25,847 bases of DNA, from positions 1 to 25,847 of the forward strand of contig QIHS01000091.1 of assembly GCA_003229095.1 (NCBI GenBank), given 5' to 3'. A program made the translations under genes and the position numbers. The notes under the pieces are model-generated. The model had not been told where the DNA came from, ran no database searches, and was given only the letters and a program-made list of their open reading frames with translations. Shown here piece after piece: positions 1 through 8,043 of this stretch; within the stretch, counting starts at the first letter, position 1; each line of letters opens with the position of its first letter. This DNA is from Woeseia sp. (GTDB lineage: Bacteria; Pseudomonadota; Gammaproteobacteria; Steroidobacterales; Woeseiaceae).

Positions 1-339
1 AAAACAGAGGTCGAGCTTGCTCGTGCGGACGGTCTCGTTCGCGGGCGTGTTCAGTTCGCAGGCAGCAATTCGTTTGAATATGTGTTTGAGAGTTCGCCGG
101 CAACCGTGAGGGCGGAGGCCCACGTGTCGAACAACGTCATGACGATTCGCGTGCCAGAGGCGGAAGTAAATCGCTGGGCGGACTCGGAGCAAATATCAAT
201 TGCCGCGGAACAGGTTCTCGATAATGGTGATCTGTTATCTATCCTGGTGGAAAAAGACTTCACCTGTCTTGCGCCACGCGAAGGCGAAGACGAGTCAGAC
301 ATGTTTCCGAATCCTGACTCGGGCAAGCAGAACTGCTGA
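1..339 (+). CDS. DUF7009-type small protein, 5' end outside the window
   Basis: Frame 1 is open from the first base to a TGA at 337-339, so the gene starts upstream of the window and about 112 C-terminal residues are visible. The visible part reads as a compact beta-rich protein. It contains a SNSFEYVFES-like strand, a TIRVPEAEVNRWADSEQ segment and a C-terminal LVEKDFTCLAPR-EGEDESDMFPNP tail. I recognise this pattern from memory as the short DUF7009 family of unknown function; no search was run. There is no signal peptide or membrane segment in the visible part. The next gene starts 10 nt downstream, so the two are probably co-transcribed. The internal ATG at 82 is not the true start, because the family pattern extends upstream of it. 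Confidence 0.7.
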   Translation, partial: KTEVELARADGLVRGRVQFAGSNSFEYVFESSPATVRAEAHVSNNVMTIRVPEAEVNRWADSEQISIAAEQVLDNGDLLSILVEKDFTCLAPREGEDESDMFPNPDSGKQNC

Positions 340-349
340 GGAAGAATTT

Positions 350-1045
350 ATGCCCGCCGGACGATATGCGAGTTTCACACCTGAGTCAGTGGTGTTTCTC
401 ACTGAACTTAAGAACAACAACAACCGTGACTGGTTCAACGAAAATAAGAAGCGCTACGAAGAACAGGTGCTCGATGTTGCGCTACGCTTTATCCATTCAA
501 TGCAGGAACCGCTGGCCGACATAGCGCCGCATTTTACGGCAATTCCGAAACGCATGGGCGGATCGCTGATGCGCGTTTACCGGGATACGCGATTTTCCAA
601 AAACAAGACGCCGTATAAGACCAATATTGGCATTCAGTTTCGCCATGAACAGGCGCGAGATGTACACGCCCCTGGGTACTACGTGCACATTGATCCCGAG
701 CAGATTTTTCTGGGAGCCGGTATGTGGCGACCGGCGCCGGATGCTCTCAAAGGCATCCGGGAAAGGATCAGTGACAAACCGGTGGAATGGGAGCGGGTGA
801 GGGACGATAAGGGTTTCAAACGCCATTTTAAACTGGGCGGCGAGGTCCTGACGCGGCCGCCGCGAGGCTATGCCAAAGATCACCCGCAGATTGACGACAT
901 CAAACGCAAGGATTTCATTGCAATCCAAAACCTGTCCCTGGAGGACGCCCTGAAGCCCAGGTTTCAGCAGAAAGTTGAGACAGCGTTTCGCGCGGCGAAT
1001 CCTTATATGGCGTTTCTGTGTAAGGCTGTCAATGTTCCGTTTTGA
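350..1045 (+). CDS. DUF2461 (TIGR02453-type) family protein
   Basis: 231-residue cytosolic protein of unknown function. The N-terminus (FTPESVVFLTELKNNNNRDWFNENKKRYEE) and the following KRMGGSLMRVYRDTRFSKNKTPYKTNIG segment are hallmarks of the DUF2461 family, also called TIGR02453. A later GYYVHIDPEQIFLGAGMWRP block also fits. An upstream in-frame start at 200 would run through the preceding gene. I prefer the ATG at 350 because it has a GAGGAAG ribosome-binding site about 6 nt upstream and gives the normal family N-terminus. The gene follows the DUF7009-type gene closely and is followed by a 129-nt gap before the dehydrogenase. The family is widespread in bacteria and fungi without an assigned biochemical activity. 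Confidence 0.88.
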   Translation: MPAGRYASFTPESVVFLTELKNNNNRDWFNENKKRYEEQVLDVALRFIHSMQEPLADIAPHFTAIPKRMGGSLMRVYRDTRFSKNKTPYKTNIGIQFRHEQARDVHAPGYYVHIDPEQIFLGAGMWRPAPDALKGIRERISDKPVEWERVRDDKGFKRHFKLGGEVLTRPPRGYAKDHPQIDDIKRKDFIAIQNLSLEDALKPRFQQKVETAFRAANPYMAFLCKAVNVPF

Positions 1046-1104
1046 CGCGCTGCCAAGCTCGAATTGGCGGCCAAAAATCCGGCTATATTCCTGACAGTGG
1101 TCGG

Positions 1105-1113
1105 TGCTAGAAT
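1105..1113 (+). promoter_or_regulatory. Candidate extended -10 promoter for the dehydrogenase gene
   Basis: The sequence TGCTAGAAT combines an extended -10 TGn with TAGAAT, a 5/6 match to TATAAT. It lies 62 nt before the ATG at 1175. The -35 position about 17 nt upstream (ATATTC, 1085-1090) is weak, as is common for extended -10 promoters. A transcript from about 1120 would have a leader of about 55 nt. This was judged by eye only. Confidence 0.35.
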
Positions 1114-1174
1114 CCGCGCGCCACGGCCAAAAGAGCCGCAAATGAAACGATTTTAGATCGACCTGAGGGACTCC

Positions 1175-2239
1175 ATGGCTGTTTTCGACGATTCTGCATT
1201 CGACGCGCACGAACGCGTGGTTTTTTGCCATGACGCGAGCACGGGCCTGAAGGCCATAATCGCGATCCACTCGACAGTGCTCGGCCCGGCAGCCGGTGGC
1301 ACCCGACTCTGGTCATACGCCAGCGATGAAGAGGCGCTGCACGATGTATTGCGCCTCGCTCAGGGTATGAGTTACAAAAATGCGATGGCTGGCCTGAAGT
1401 TTGGTGGCGGCAAAGCAGTCATTATTAACACGCCGGATTTCGCAGGATCAGACTCGCTTTATGAGCGGTATGGCGAGTTCGTGGATCAGCTCGGTGGCAG
1501 TTATGTCACCGCGGAAGATGTTGGCATGAGCGTTGAAATCATGGAGATCATCGCGCGCCGCACAAAGTACGTTGCGGGATTATCGAAAAAGGAAAGTGGG
1601 GCAGGCGGCGATCCATCACCGAAAACCTCTTTTGGTATTTTCAAAGGTATCGAGGCGGCGGTGCAATTCAAGCTTGGCCACGAGAATCTGGGTGGGCTGT
1701 CCGTCGCGGTCCAGGGTGTTGGTAAAGTCGGTTACCATCTCTGTCGGTTTCTTCACGAGGCCGGCGCGAGTCTTGTTGTTGCGGACATGGACGCAGGCTG
1801 TATCGAACGTGTGGTGCAGGAATTTGGCGCAACCAGTGTGGCGCTTGAAGACATTCTGTCGCAGGATGTGGATGTGGTTGCACCCTGTGCGCTTGGCGCA
1901 GTTTTCAATGAGCGTTCAATTTCCTCATTGCAGGCAAGCGTCATTGCGGGCGGTGCCAACAATCAGCTTGAGACAGCAGCAGACGGGCAGCGTCTGCACG
2001 ATGCCGGAATCTTGTTTGCGCCGGACTACGTCATCAATGGCGGCGGAATCATCAATGTGGCCAGCGAATATTATCGCGACCTGGACGATGACGAAGTCTG
2101 GGAACGCGTCGCGGCGATTGGCCCGCGCCTGACCGGCATTTTCGAAGAAGCAAAGTCCAGCGACGTCCCGACCAACGAAGTCGCCGACAGACAAGCGAAA
2201 AAAATTATCTCTGACGCGACCTCAGGTACTGACACCTGA
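1175..2239 (+). CDS. Leucine dehydrogenase (Glu/Leu/Phe/Val dehydrogenase family)
   Basis: 354-residue NAD-dependent amino acid dehydrogenase. The family reversibly deaminates leucine, valine or isoleucine to the 2-oxo acid plus ammonia in the cytosol. The N-terminal catalytic domain shows GPAAGGTRLW (about 37-46), YKNAMAGLKFGGGKAV with the paired lysines K68 and K80, and TAEDVGMS with D115. These positions coincide with leucine dehydrogenase numbering. The Rossmann domain carries AVQGVGKVG near 185-193 and ends with VINGGGIINVASEY. Length matches leucine dehydrogenases (about 350-365) rather than glutamate dehydrogenases. The ATG at 1175 follows a GAGGGA ribosome-binding site. Phenylalanine or valine preference cannot be excluded from sequence. 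The acetoacetyl-CoA synthetase nearby is compatible with a role in leucine catabolism, but the sulfatase lies between them. Confidence 0.93.
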   Translation: MAVFDDSAFDAHERVVFCHDASTGLKAIIAIHSTVLGPAAGGTRLWSYASDEEALHDVLRLAQGMSYKNAMAGLKFGGGKAVIINTPDFAGSDSLYERYGEFVDQLGGSYVTAEDVGMSVEIMEIIARRTKYVAGLSKKESGAGGDPSPKTSFGIFKGIEAAVQFKLGHENLGGLSVAVQGVGKVGYHLCRFLHEAGASLVVADMDAGCIERVVQEFGATSVALEDILSQDVDVVAPCALGAVFNERSISSLQASVIAGGANNQLETAADGQRLHDAGILFAPDYVINGGGIINVASEYYRDLDDDEVWERVAAIGPRLTGIFEEAKSSDVPTNEVADRQAKKIISDATSGTDT

Positions 2240-2265
2240 AAACGGGCTCTGACCCGGTTATTTTT
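2238..2265. terminator. Terminator-like hairpin between convergent genes
   Basis: A CGGG-CTCTGA-CCCG stem-loop (2243-2256) is preceded by AAAA and followed by a T-rich stretch (GTTATTTTT). It sits directly after the dehydrogenase stop codon and just beyond the sulfatase stop codon. The short stem and the A/T tracts on both sides fit a bidirectional terminator. An almost identical 18-mer occurs at 8023-8040, the other convergent junction in the window. Confidence 0.5.
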
Positions 2266-2269
2266 GGGG

Positions 2270-3880
2270 TTAGAGGTCTCTGGGAACCACTATGCCGAGA
2301 TTCCTGCGTTCGACTCGCCACAGGTCGATCAATTCTGCTCGTTTATCGGGGTCTTCCAACGACAGGTCGTTGGCCTCACCGGGGTCGGCGACGATGTTAT
2401 ACAACTCGAAATTGTTTTCGTCGAATGGTCCTTCGGTGGTAACGATTTTCCAGCGACCCTGCCGGAGGTAACTTCGTCCGCGATGTGACAGAACAGTTAC
2501 ATACTCATCGTCGTGAACCGTGTCTGACTGGCCGCCGAGAAAATCGAGCATGCTCTCGCCAATCATGGGTTGCACAGATCCGTCACTCGGGTACACCGCG
2601 CCGGCAACTTCCAGAAAGGTCGGTGCCAGGTCCATGACCGTCAGGTAGCCAGTGTCGATTGTGCCATCCGCCGTGACGCCTTTACCAGCAACGATCATCG
2701 GTGCAACAATGCCGCCCTCGTGTGTATAACCCTTGTGCTTCTGGAACGGTGCGGAACCGGCTTCCGCCCACTGCGGGCCGTAAGATACGAATGTGTCAGC
2801 CGTGCCCATCAGATCGTAGCTGCTGTTGTCGAAAGTTGCCTGCAGGTATTCAGCAAACTGATCGTATCCGACGCCATTGTAGAAGTCTTCAGCAGCGGCA
2901 CCGTTGTCGCCCATGAATACGATGAGTGTGTTGTCGTAGAGATCGTTTTCTTTAAGGTAGTCGATCAGGCGACCGATATGGTCGTCCAGGTTATCGACCA
3001 TTGCCGCGTACAGTTCCATTTTTCTCGATTCACGCTTTTGCTCCTCCGCATTCAGTTCATCCCATGGCGTAATCTTTTCGTTGCGCGGTGGAAGCTCGGA
3101 CGACAACGGGATAATGCCGGCCTCTTTCAGAGATTCGAAACGGCGCTCACGGAGAGCATCGTATCCGTCGTCGTATCGCCCCGAATACAAATACAGGTAT
3201 TCGTCCGGAACCTGCAATGGCCAGTGTGGGGAAGTATATGCGGCAAACGCAAAAAATGGTTTACCGTTGTCTCTGTCCCGCTCGATGAACTGAATGAGTT
3301 TATCGGTGTAAAAATCGGTTGAGTAACGACCTGTCGGATAGTCAACCAAAGTTGATCCGCCCTCAAAAAATCCGCGGTCGTCGAAATGGGTGCCGGCACC
3401 GTCTAGCAGGTTGTAAGCGCGGCTGAATCCGGCGGCATGCGGACTGGTTTCGAGTTCGAGGCCCAGATGCCATTTGCCGACCGTATAGGTGTCATAGCCG
3501 GCATCCAGCAATAATCGTGGAAAAGGAACGATTCGATCAGACAGACTGTTTTCATAGCCATCCAGCGGTACGCCAGCAACACCCTCAACGCCCTGAGATG
3601 CCATACCCGCGACATGGTTGTTGTTGCCACTTAGCAGCATCGCGCGTGTCGGCGCACACACTGGAGCAGTATGAAATTGAGTAAACAGCACGCCTTGTGC
3701 AGCCAGCGCATCGATGTTGGGTGTGTCGATGTCACTGCCGTAAACGCCGAGGTCTGCATATCCGAGGTCGTCGGCAACGATCAGGAGAATATTTGGTCGT
3801 TCTGTCGCAGCGGCCGATATGTTACAAATGCCCAGTATGCTTGTGGCGGTCGCCAACAATACACTTGATCGTAAATTCAT
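2270..3880 (-). CDS. Secreted type I (formylglycine) sulfatase
   Basis: 536-residue arylsulfatase-type enzyme that hydrolyses sulfate esters. Residues 1 to about 25 form a Sec signal peptide (hydrophobic core, then ISAAA before TERPNILL), so it acts in the periplasm or outside the cell. The metal-binding LLIVADDLG motif carries D37 and D38. CAPTR at 75-79 fits the CxPxR signature, in which C75 must be converted to formylglycine. GKWHLG and FMGDNGA are further conserved catalytic and metal sites. Length is normal for the family. The substrate cannot be deduced. Upstream of the ATG (complement of 3880) is GGAG at a spacing of about 10 nt. No active formylglycine-generating enzyme gene lies beside it; the FGE-fold protein at 23022-25448 lacks the needed cysteines. 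Confidence 0.93.
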   Translation of the reverse strand: MNLRSSVLLATATSILGICNISAAATERPNILLIVADDLGYADLGVYGSDIDTPNIDALAAQGVLFTQFHTAPVCAPTRAMLLSGNNNHVAGMASQGVEGVAGVPLDGYENSLSDRIVPFPRLLLDAGYDTYTVGKWHLGLELETSPHAAGFSRAYNLLDGAGTHFDDRGFFEGGSTLVDYPTGRYSTDFYTDKLIQFIERDRDNGKPFFAFAAYTSPHWPLQVPDEYLYLYSGRYDDGYDALRERRFESLKEAGIIPLSSELPPRNEKITPWDELNAEEQKRESRKMELYAAMVDNLDDHIGRLIDYLKENDLYDNTLIVFMGDNGAAAEDFYNGVGYDQFAEYLQATFDNSSYDLMGTADTFVSYGPQWAEAGSAPFQKHKGYTHEGGIVAPMIVAGKGVTADGTIDTGYLTVMDLAPTFLEVAGAVYPSDGSVQPMIGESMLDFLGGQSDTVHDDEYVTVLSHRGRSYLRQGRWKIVTTEGPFDENNFELYNIVADPGEANDLSLEDPDKRAELIDLWRVERRNLGIVVPRDL

Positions 3881-4086
3881 GGCGTTACTGCTCCAGTGGA
3901 ATCAGGTGAGCACCTTACAGCTTGTCTACGATCGCCAGCAACTACGAACACCGATCACTGTCCCGATAAAGTCCACCAAACATCCTCAAATTGGTCATAA
4001 TTGGTCGCGGTAGTATGAACCTCGTCCGGTCGCAAAGACGAGCCGGCACTTTCCAAATGGTATCAACAAAAACGAAGGCGTTGCAC

Positions 4087-6024
4087 GTGGCAGAAAACCC
4101 CATTCTCTGGTCTCCCGGCAAGGATCGCGCCGAAAAAAGCGCGATGTATCGGTTCATGAAGGCGCAGGGCTGCGACGATTTTGAGAGTTTGCATCAATGG
4201 TCGCTCACGAACACGCCGGATTTCTGGCAGGCACTTTGTGATTTTGCCGGCGTAGATTTCGCCAAAGAAGCGTCGTCCGTTGTTGATCAACCCGGCGACA
4301 TAACGACAGCGCGCTGGTTCGAAGGCGCACGATTAAGCTTTCCTGCGCATATTCTTCGGCATAGCGGCGCTCGCGCTGCAATTGTGTTTCGCGGTGAGAG
4401 CGGTGTGCGACGGGAAGTCAGTTTCGATGATTTGAACCTGCAGGTCGCGGCTGTTGCAGCCGGGCTCAAAGCAGCTGGCGTAAAAAAGGGCGATCGGGTG
4501 GCGGCTTTCCTGCCCAACTGTCCCGAAGCAATCATCGCGATGCTGGGCGCCACCAGCATCGGCGCAATCTGGTCATCCTGTTCGCCGGATTTTGGCATCA
4601 ACGGTGTGGTTGATCGGTTCGGTCAAATCAAACCGAAAGTTCTGTTCTGCGCGGACGGCTATTTCTACAACGGCAAACGAATCGAATCCCTGAGCGCGGT
4701 TGGCGGGGTGCTGGATAAAATCAGCAGTATCGAACACGCCGTCGTCGTGCCTTTTACGGGAGAAGCGGTCTCTCTCGATGATGTTCGTGCCGGCGTGCAT
4801 TGGCAGGACTTTGCTCAGTCGGGGCATACACTTGAATGTGTGCCTGTTGAATTCAATCACCCGCTCTACATCATGTATTCCTCGGGCACGACGGGCGCAC
4901 CCAAATGCATTGTGCATGGCACCGGCGGCACGCTGGTGCAGCACATGAAAGAACACCTGTTGCATTGCGATATCGGTCCTGATGATCGAGTGTTCTATTT
5001 CACGACCTGTGGCTGGATGATGTGGAACTGGCTCGTCAGTGCGCTGACTGTTGGCGCGACGATTGTGCTGTACGACGGCTCGCCTTTTTACGAAGAAGGT
5101 CGGGCACTCTGGCGCATGGCACAGGAGGAAAAGCTGACCGTTTTTGGCACCAGCGCAAAGTTTATTGCGGCGCTGGAAAAAAACGGCGTGCGGCCAGGCG
5201 ATGAATTTGACCTGTCCTCGATCAAGACTATTTTTTCAACCGGGTCGGTACTCGCGCCGGAGAGCTTTGACTACGTTTACGAAGCCATCGCGGCGGATGT
5301 GCAGCTGGCATCGATTTCGGGTGGCACGGATATCATCAGTTGTTTTGCCGGAGGCAACCCGCTGCTGCCTGTTCGTCGTGGCGAACTACAGTGCCTCGCG
5401 CTTGCCATGCAGGTGGAGGTGTTCAACGACGATGGCGAAGCGGTCATTGGCGAGAATGGTGAGTTGGTGTGTAGCAATGCATTTCCGTCGATGCCGGTTT
5501 GCTTCTGGAACGATCCTGGCAACAAGCAATATCACGCCGCTTATTTTGAACGATTTCCCGGCGTCTGGGCGCAGGGGGACTACGCGCAAGTTACCGTTAA
5601 CGGCGGCATGGTGATCTACGGTCGCTCGGATGCCGTGCTCAACCCGGGCGGAGTCAGGATTGGCACGGCGGAAATTTACCGCCAGGTCGAGAGGCTGGAT
5701 GAGGTGCTGGAGAGTATTGCTATTGGTCAGGACTGGGAAGATGACGTGCGTGTCATTCTGTTCGTCATCATGCGCGATGATTCGCCGCTTGATGACGAGG
5801 TCAGGGCAAAGATTTGCCGGGTGATTCGTGAAAACACCACGCCACGGCATGTGCCGTCGAAGATTGTTGCTGTGCCCGAGATTCCGCGCACGATCAGCGG
5901 AAAAATTGTGGAGCTTGCGGTGCGAAACGTTGTGCACGGAAGACCGGTTAACAATGTAGATGCCCTGGCCAACCCCGGGGCGCTGGCGCATTTCAAAAAT
6001 ATAGCTGAACTGGAGGCCGAATGA
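4087..6024 (+). CDS. Acetoacetyl-CoA synthetase
   Basis: About 645-residue member of the ANL adenylate-forming superfamily that activates acetoacetate with ATP and CoA in the cytosol. Motifs are the AMP-binding loop YSSGTTGAPKCIVHG, the TTCGWMMWNW segment typical of AACS/ACS enzymes, and ISGGTDIISCFAGGNPLLPV, which is diagnostic of AACS. Further ones are PFPSMPVCFWND-type residues and the hinge/C-terminal YGRSDAVLNPGGVRIGTAEIY. PRTISGK contains the catalytic lysine. The frame is open to an upstream TTG at 3991, with ATGs at 4015 and 4057. I chose the GTG at 4087 because GAAGG lies 8 nt upstream and the product then begins MAENPILWSP, matching the family N-terminus. The 206-nt divergent gap from the sulfatase holds no confident promoter. 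It leads the AACS-thioesterase-glpK unit. Confidence 0.92.
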   Translation: MAENPILWSPGKDRAEKSAMYRFMKAQGCDDFESLHQWSLTNTPDFWQALCDFAGVDFAKEASSVVDQPGDITTARWFEGARLSFPAHILRHSGARAAIVFRGESGVRREVSFDDLNLQVAAVAAGLKAAGVKKGDRVAAFLPNCPEAIIAMLGATSIGAIWSSCSPDFGINGVVDRFGQIKPKVLFCADGYFYNGKRIESLSAVGGVLDKISSIEHAVVVPFTGEAVSLDDVRAGVHWQDFAQSGHTLECVPVEFNHPLYIMYSSGTTGAPKCIVHGTGGTLVQHMKEHLLHCDIGPDDRVFYFTTCGWMMWNWLVSALTVGATIVLYDGSPFYEEGRALWRMAQEEKLTVFGTSAKFIAALEKNGVRPGDEFDLSSIKTIFSTGSVLAPESFDYVYEAIAADVQLASISGGTDIISCFAGGNPLLPVRRGELQCLALAMQVEVFNDDGEAVIGENGELVCSNAFPSMPVCFWNDPGNKQYHAAYFERFPGVWAQGDYAQVTVNGGMVIYGRSDAVLNPGGVRIGTAEIYRQVERLDEVLESIAIGQDWEDDVRVILFVIMRDDSPLDDEVRAKICRVIRENTTPRHVPSKIVAVPEIPRTISGKIVELAVRNVVHGRPVNNVDALANPGALAHFKNIAELEAE

Positions 6025-6530
6025 CGAATACAAATCAGATTGGGGAGATGGTTTGCGAAGGAAAAGTGCTCCCGGAATGGATTGATATCAACAATCACAT
6101 GAACGTCGCCTACTACGTGCTTGCGTTCGATTACGGCGTCGATGCGCTATGGGAGCGTTTCGGCATCAATGATGAATACATGTCGACATGCCGTGGTTCG
6201 ACGTTCGCTGTGGAATGCCACCTGACCTATCAGCAAGAGTTGCTCGAGGGCGATCAATATTTCGTAACAGCGCAAATCCTGGCGTTTGATGAAAAACGAA
6301 TACATCAGTTTCTGCGCCTCTATCATGCTGAAAAGCACTACCTGGCCGCCACAGCTGAATGGATGAACCTGCATATCAATCTGGATTCGCGGCGCGTGTG
6401 CCCGTGGCCGGAGTCGATTCGATCGCGAATCGGAGAATTTGCGCATGCCCAGGAAAATTCGGAATCGCCCGCCGAGGTGGGGCGGAAGATGGCCATCAAA
6501 AAACCGCTTTACAGTTTGCAGCAAGATTAA
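6021..6530 (+). CDS. Hotdog-fold acyl-CoA thioesterase (4HBT type)
   Basis: 169-residue single hotdog domain protein. WIDINNHMNVAYYV (about 20-33) is the helix-capping active-site motif with D22 and H26, as in YbgC/4HBT-type thioesterases. The following strands (STFAVECHLTYQQELLEGDQYFVTAQI and LYHAEKHYLAATAEWMNLHI) complete the fold. It resembles thioesterases encoded with carnitine/betaine and short-chain acyl-CoA genes, so a small or branched acyl-CoA substrate is likely but unproven. Its ATG overlaps the acetoacetyl-CoA synthetase stop (ATGA), indicating translational coupling. The pairing suggests control of acetoacetyl-CoA or a related CoA pool. Glycerol kinase starts 6 nt downstream. 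Confidence 0.8.
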   Translation: MTNTNQIGEMVCEGKVLPEWIDINNHMNVAYYVLAFDYGVDALWERFGINDEYMSTCRGSTFAVECHLTYQQELLEGDQYFVTAQILAFDEKRIHQFLRLYHAEKHYLAATAEWMNLHINLDSRRVCPWPESIRSRIGEFAHAQENSESPAEVGRKMAIKKPLYSLQQD

Positions 6531-6536
6531 GACGCG

Positions 6537-8018
6537 ATGAGTGATGACAAAACACTGCTGATGGCGATTGACCAGGGCACGAGCAGCAGCCGTGCCGTGA
6601 TCTTCAATCGCGACGCAGGTGTCATCGCGACTGCGCAGTTGGAGTTTCCGCAGGAATATCCGCAACCCGGCTGGGTAGAGCACGATCCCGAGGCAATCTG
6701 GGAATCGGTCGTGACTGTCACGCGGCAGGCACTGGATAATGCCGGCAATCCGTCAATAACAGCGATTGGCATTACGAACCAAAGAGAGACAACGCTGGTC
6801 TGGGACCGGCAAAGCGGCAAATGTATTCATCACGCCATTGTCTGGCAGGATCGTCGCACGGCTGCTTATTGTCAGGAATTGAAAGCGGCGGGCGAAGAAG
6901 AAGCGGCAATTGCAAAAACCGGCTTGCGCCTGGACCCGTATTTCTCGGCGAGCAAAATCCGCTGGATTCTCAAGCATGTGGACGGTGCCCGTGAGCTTGC
7001 GGTCGCTGGCCGTCTCGCGTTTGGCACAGTCGATTGTTTCCTGCTGTGGCGGCTGACCGGCGGACAGGTGCATGCAACAGATGCGAGTAACGCCTCTCGT
7101 ACGTTGCTGTTCAATATTCATACGCAGAAATGGGATGAGCAATTGCTCGACTTGTTCGGTGTACCTGCATCCATGCTGCCGAAGGTATTGGACTGCGCGG
7201 CGGATTTCGGTACTACGACCAAGGCCGCGATCGGCGCTGCGATTCCGATTTGCGGTATGGCCGGCGATCAGCAGGCGGCGTTGGTCGGGCAGGCTGCGTT
7301 TATGCCCGGAATGACCAAGAGCACCTATGGCACAGGGTGTTTTGTGATTGCGAATACGGGGCATGAAGCGCTCACATCCAAAAACAACCTGCTAACGACG
7401 GTTGCGTACAGACTGAACGGCGAAGTGACCTACGGCCTGGAGGGCAGCATCTTCGCCGCTGGATCCGCCATTCAATGGCTTCGTGACCAACTTAAGCTGA
7501 TCGAAACTGCGGGAGAGACAGAATCAATTGCACAGGCGACCGGCATCGTCGACCACGTGCATGTTGTGCCGGCATTTGCAGGGCTTGGCGCACCCTATTG
7601 GGATCCTGATGCTCGCGCGGCCATACTCGGTTTATCGCGTGACAGCGGTATCGGCGAGATCGTGACCGCCACATTACAGGCCGTTGCGTATCAGACTCGA
7701 GACCTGATCGATGCCATGTCGGAAGACGGTGTCAGCCCAAGCGTCATTCGAGTCGATGGCGGTATGGTAACGAATGACTGGTTTTTGTCGTTTCTGTCCG
7801 GGATGCTCGGACTGCCGGTCGAGCGCCCGCAGAATGTCGAATCGACAGCGCTTGGCGCAGCCTTCCTCGCCGGATTGCAAAGTGGTGTTTATGCATCGAC
7901 AGATGAAATCGCCTCGTTATGGGCGAGAGACGAAATTTTCGATTCCACACTCGACAAGAAGCTGCGACAGGATCTTTATGCCGGTTGGCGAAATGCGGTG
8001 CAAAGAATACGCAGCTAG
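6537..8018 (+). CDS. glpK: Glycerol kinase
   Basis: 493-residue FGGY-family sugar kinase that phosphorylates glycerol to sn-glycerol 3-phosphate with ATP. The N-terminus LLMAIDQGTSSSRAVIF is the phosphate-1 loop. It is followed by PGWVEHDPEAIW, GITNQRETTLVWD and HHAIVWQDRR, which are near-identical to known GlpK proteins. STYGTGCF and the C-terminal VDGGMVTNDWFLSFL and STALGAAFLAG complete the actin-like ATPase fold. Length matches GlpK (about 495-502). It starts 6 nt after the thioesterase stop and probably shares its transcript. No glpF or glpD gene is visible, so it is separated from a usual glycerol operon. Confidence 0.96.
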   Translation: MSDDKTLLMAIDQGTSSSRAVIFNRDAGVIATAQLEFPQEYPQPGWVEHDPEAIWESVVTVTRQALDNAGNPSITAIGITNQRETTLVWDRQSGKCIHHAIVWQDRRTAAYCQELKAAGEEEAAIAKTGLRLDPYFSASKIRWILKHVDGARELAVAGRLAFGTVDCFLLWRLTGGQVHATDASNASRTLLFNIHTQKWDEQLLDLFGVPASMLPKVLDCAADFGTTTKAAIGAAIPICGMAGDQQAALVGQAAFMPGMTKSTYGTGCFVIANTGHEALTSKNNLLTTVAYRLNGEVTYGLEGSIFAAGSAIQWLRDQLKLIETAGETESIAQATGIVDHVHVVPAFAGLGAPYWDPDARAAILGLSRDSGIGEIVTATLQAVAYQTRDLIDAMSEDGVSPSVIRVDGGMVTNDWFLSFLSGMLGLPVERPQNVESTALGAAFLAGLQSGVYASTDEIASLWARDEIFDSTLDKKLRQDLYAGWRNAVQRIRS

Positions 8019-8022
8019 CGAC

Positions 8023-8043
8023 GAAAACGGGCTCTCACCCCAT
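8023..8043. terminator. Terminator-like element between glpK and hisIE
   Basis: The sequence GAAAACGGGCTCTCACCC (8023-8040) can form a short GGG...CCC stem flanked by AAAA on one side and ATTT on the other, in the 25-nt gap between convergent genes. Read on the minus strand it ends in CGTTTTC, which suits termination of the his operon. It matches 17 of 18 bases with the element at 2238-2255. Confidence 0.45.

Noticed and set aside
1052..1068. GCCAA/TTGGC hairpin after the DUF2461 gene
   Set aside because: Only five pairs and no T-tract; not convincing as a terminator.
497..1270. 257-codon minus-strand frame
   Set aside because: It lies antisense to the well-supported DUF2461 gene and the start of the dehydrogenase, with no recognisable protein.
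5386..6033. 215-codon minus-strand frame
   Set aside because: Shadow of the acetoacetyl-CoA synthetase 3' end, which has strong family motifs in its own frame.
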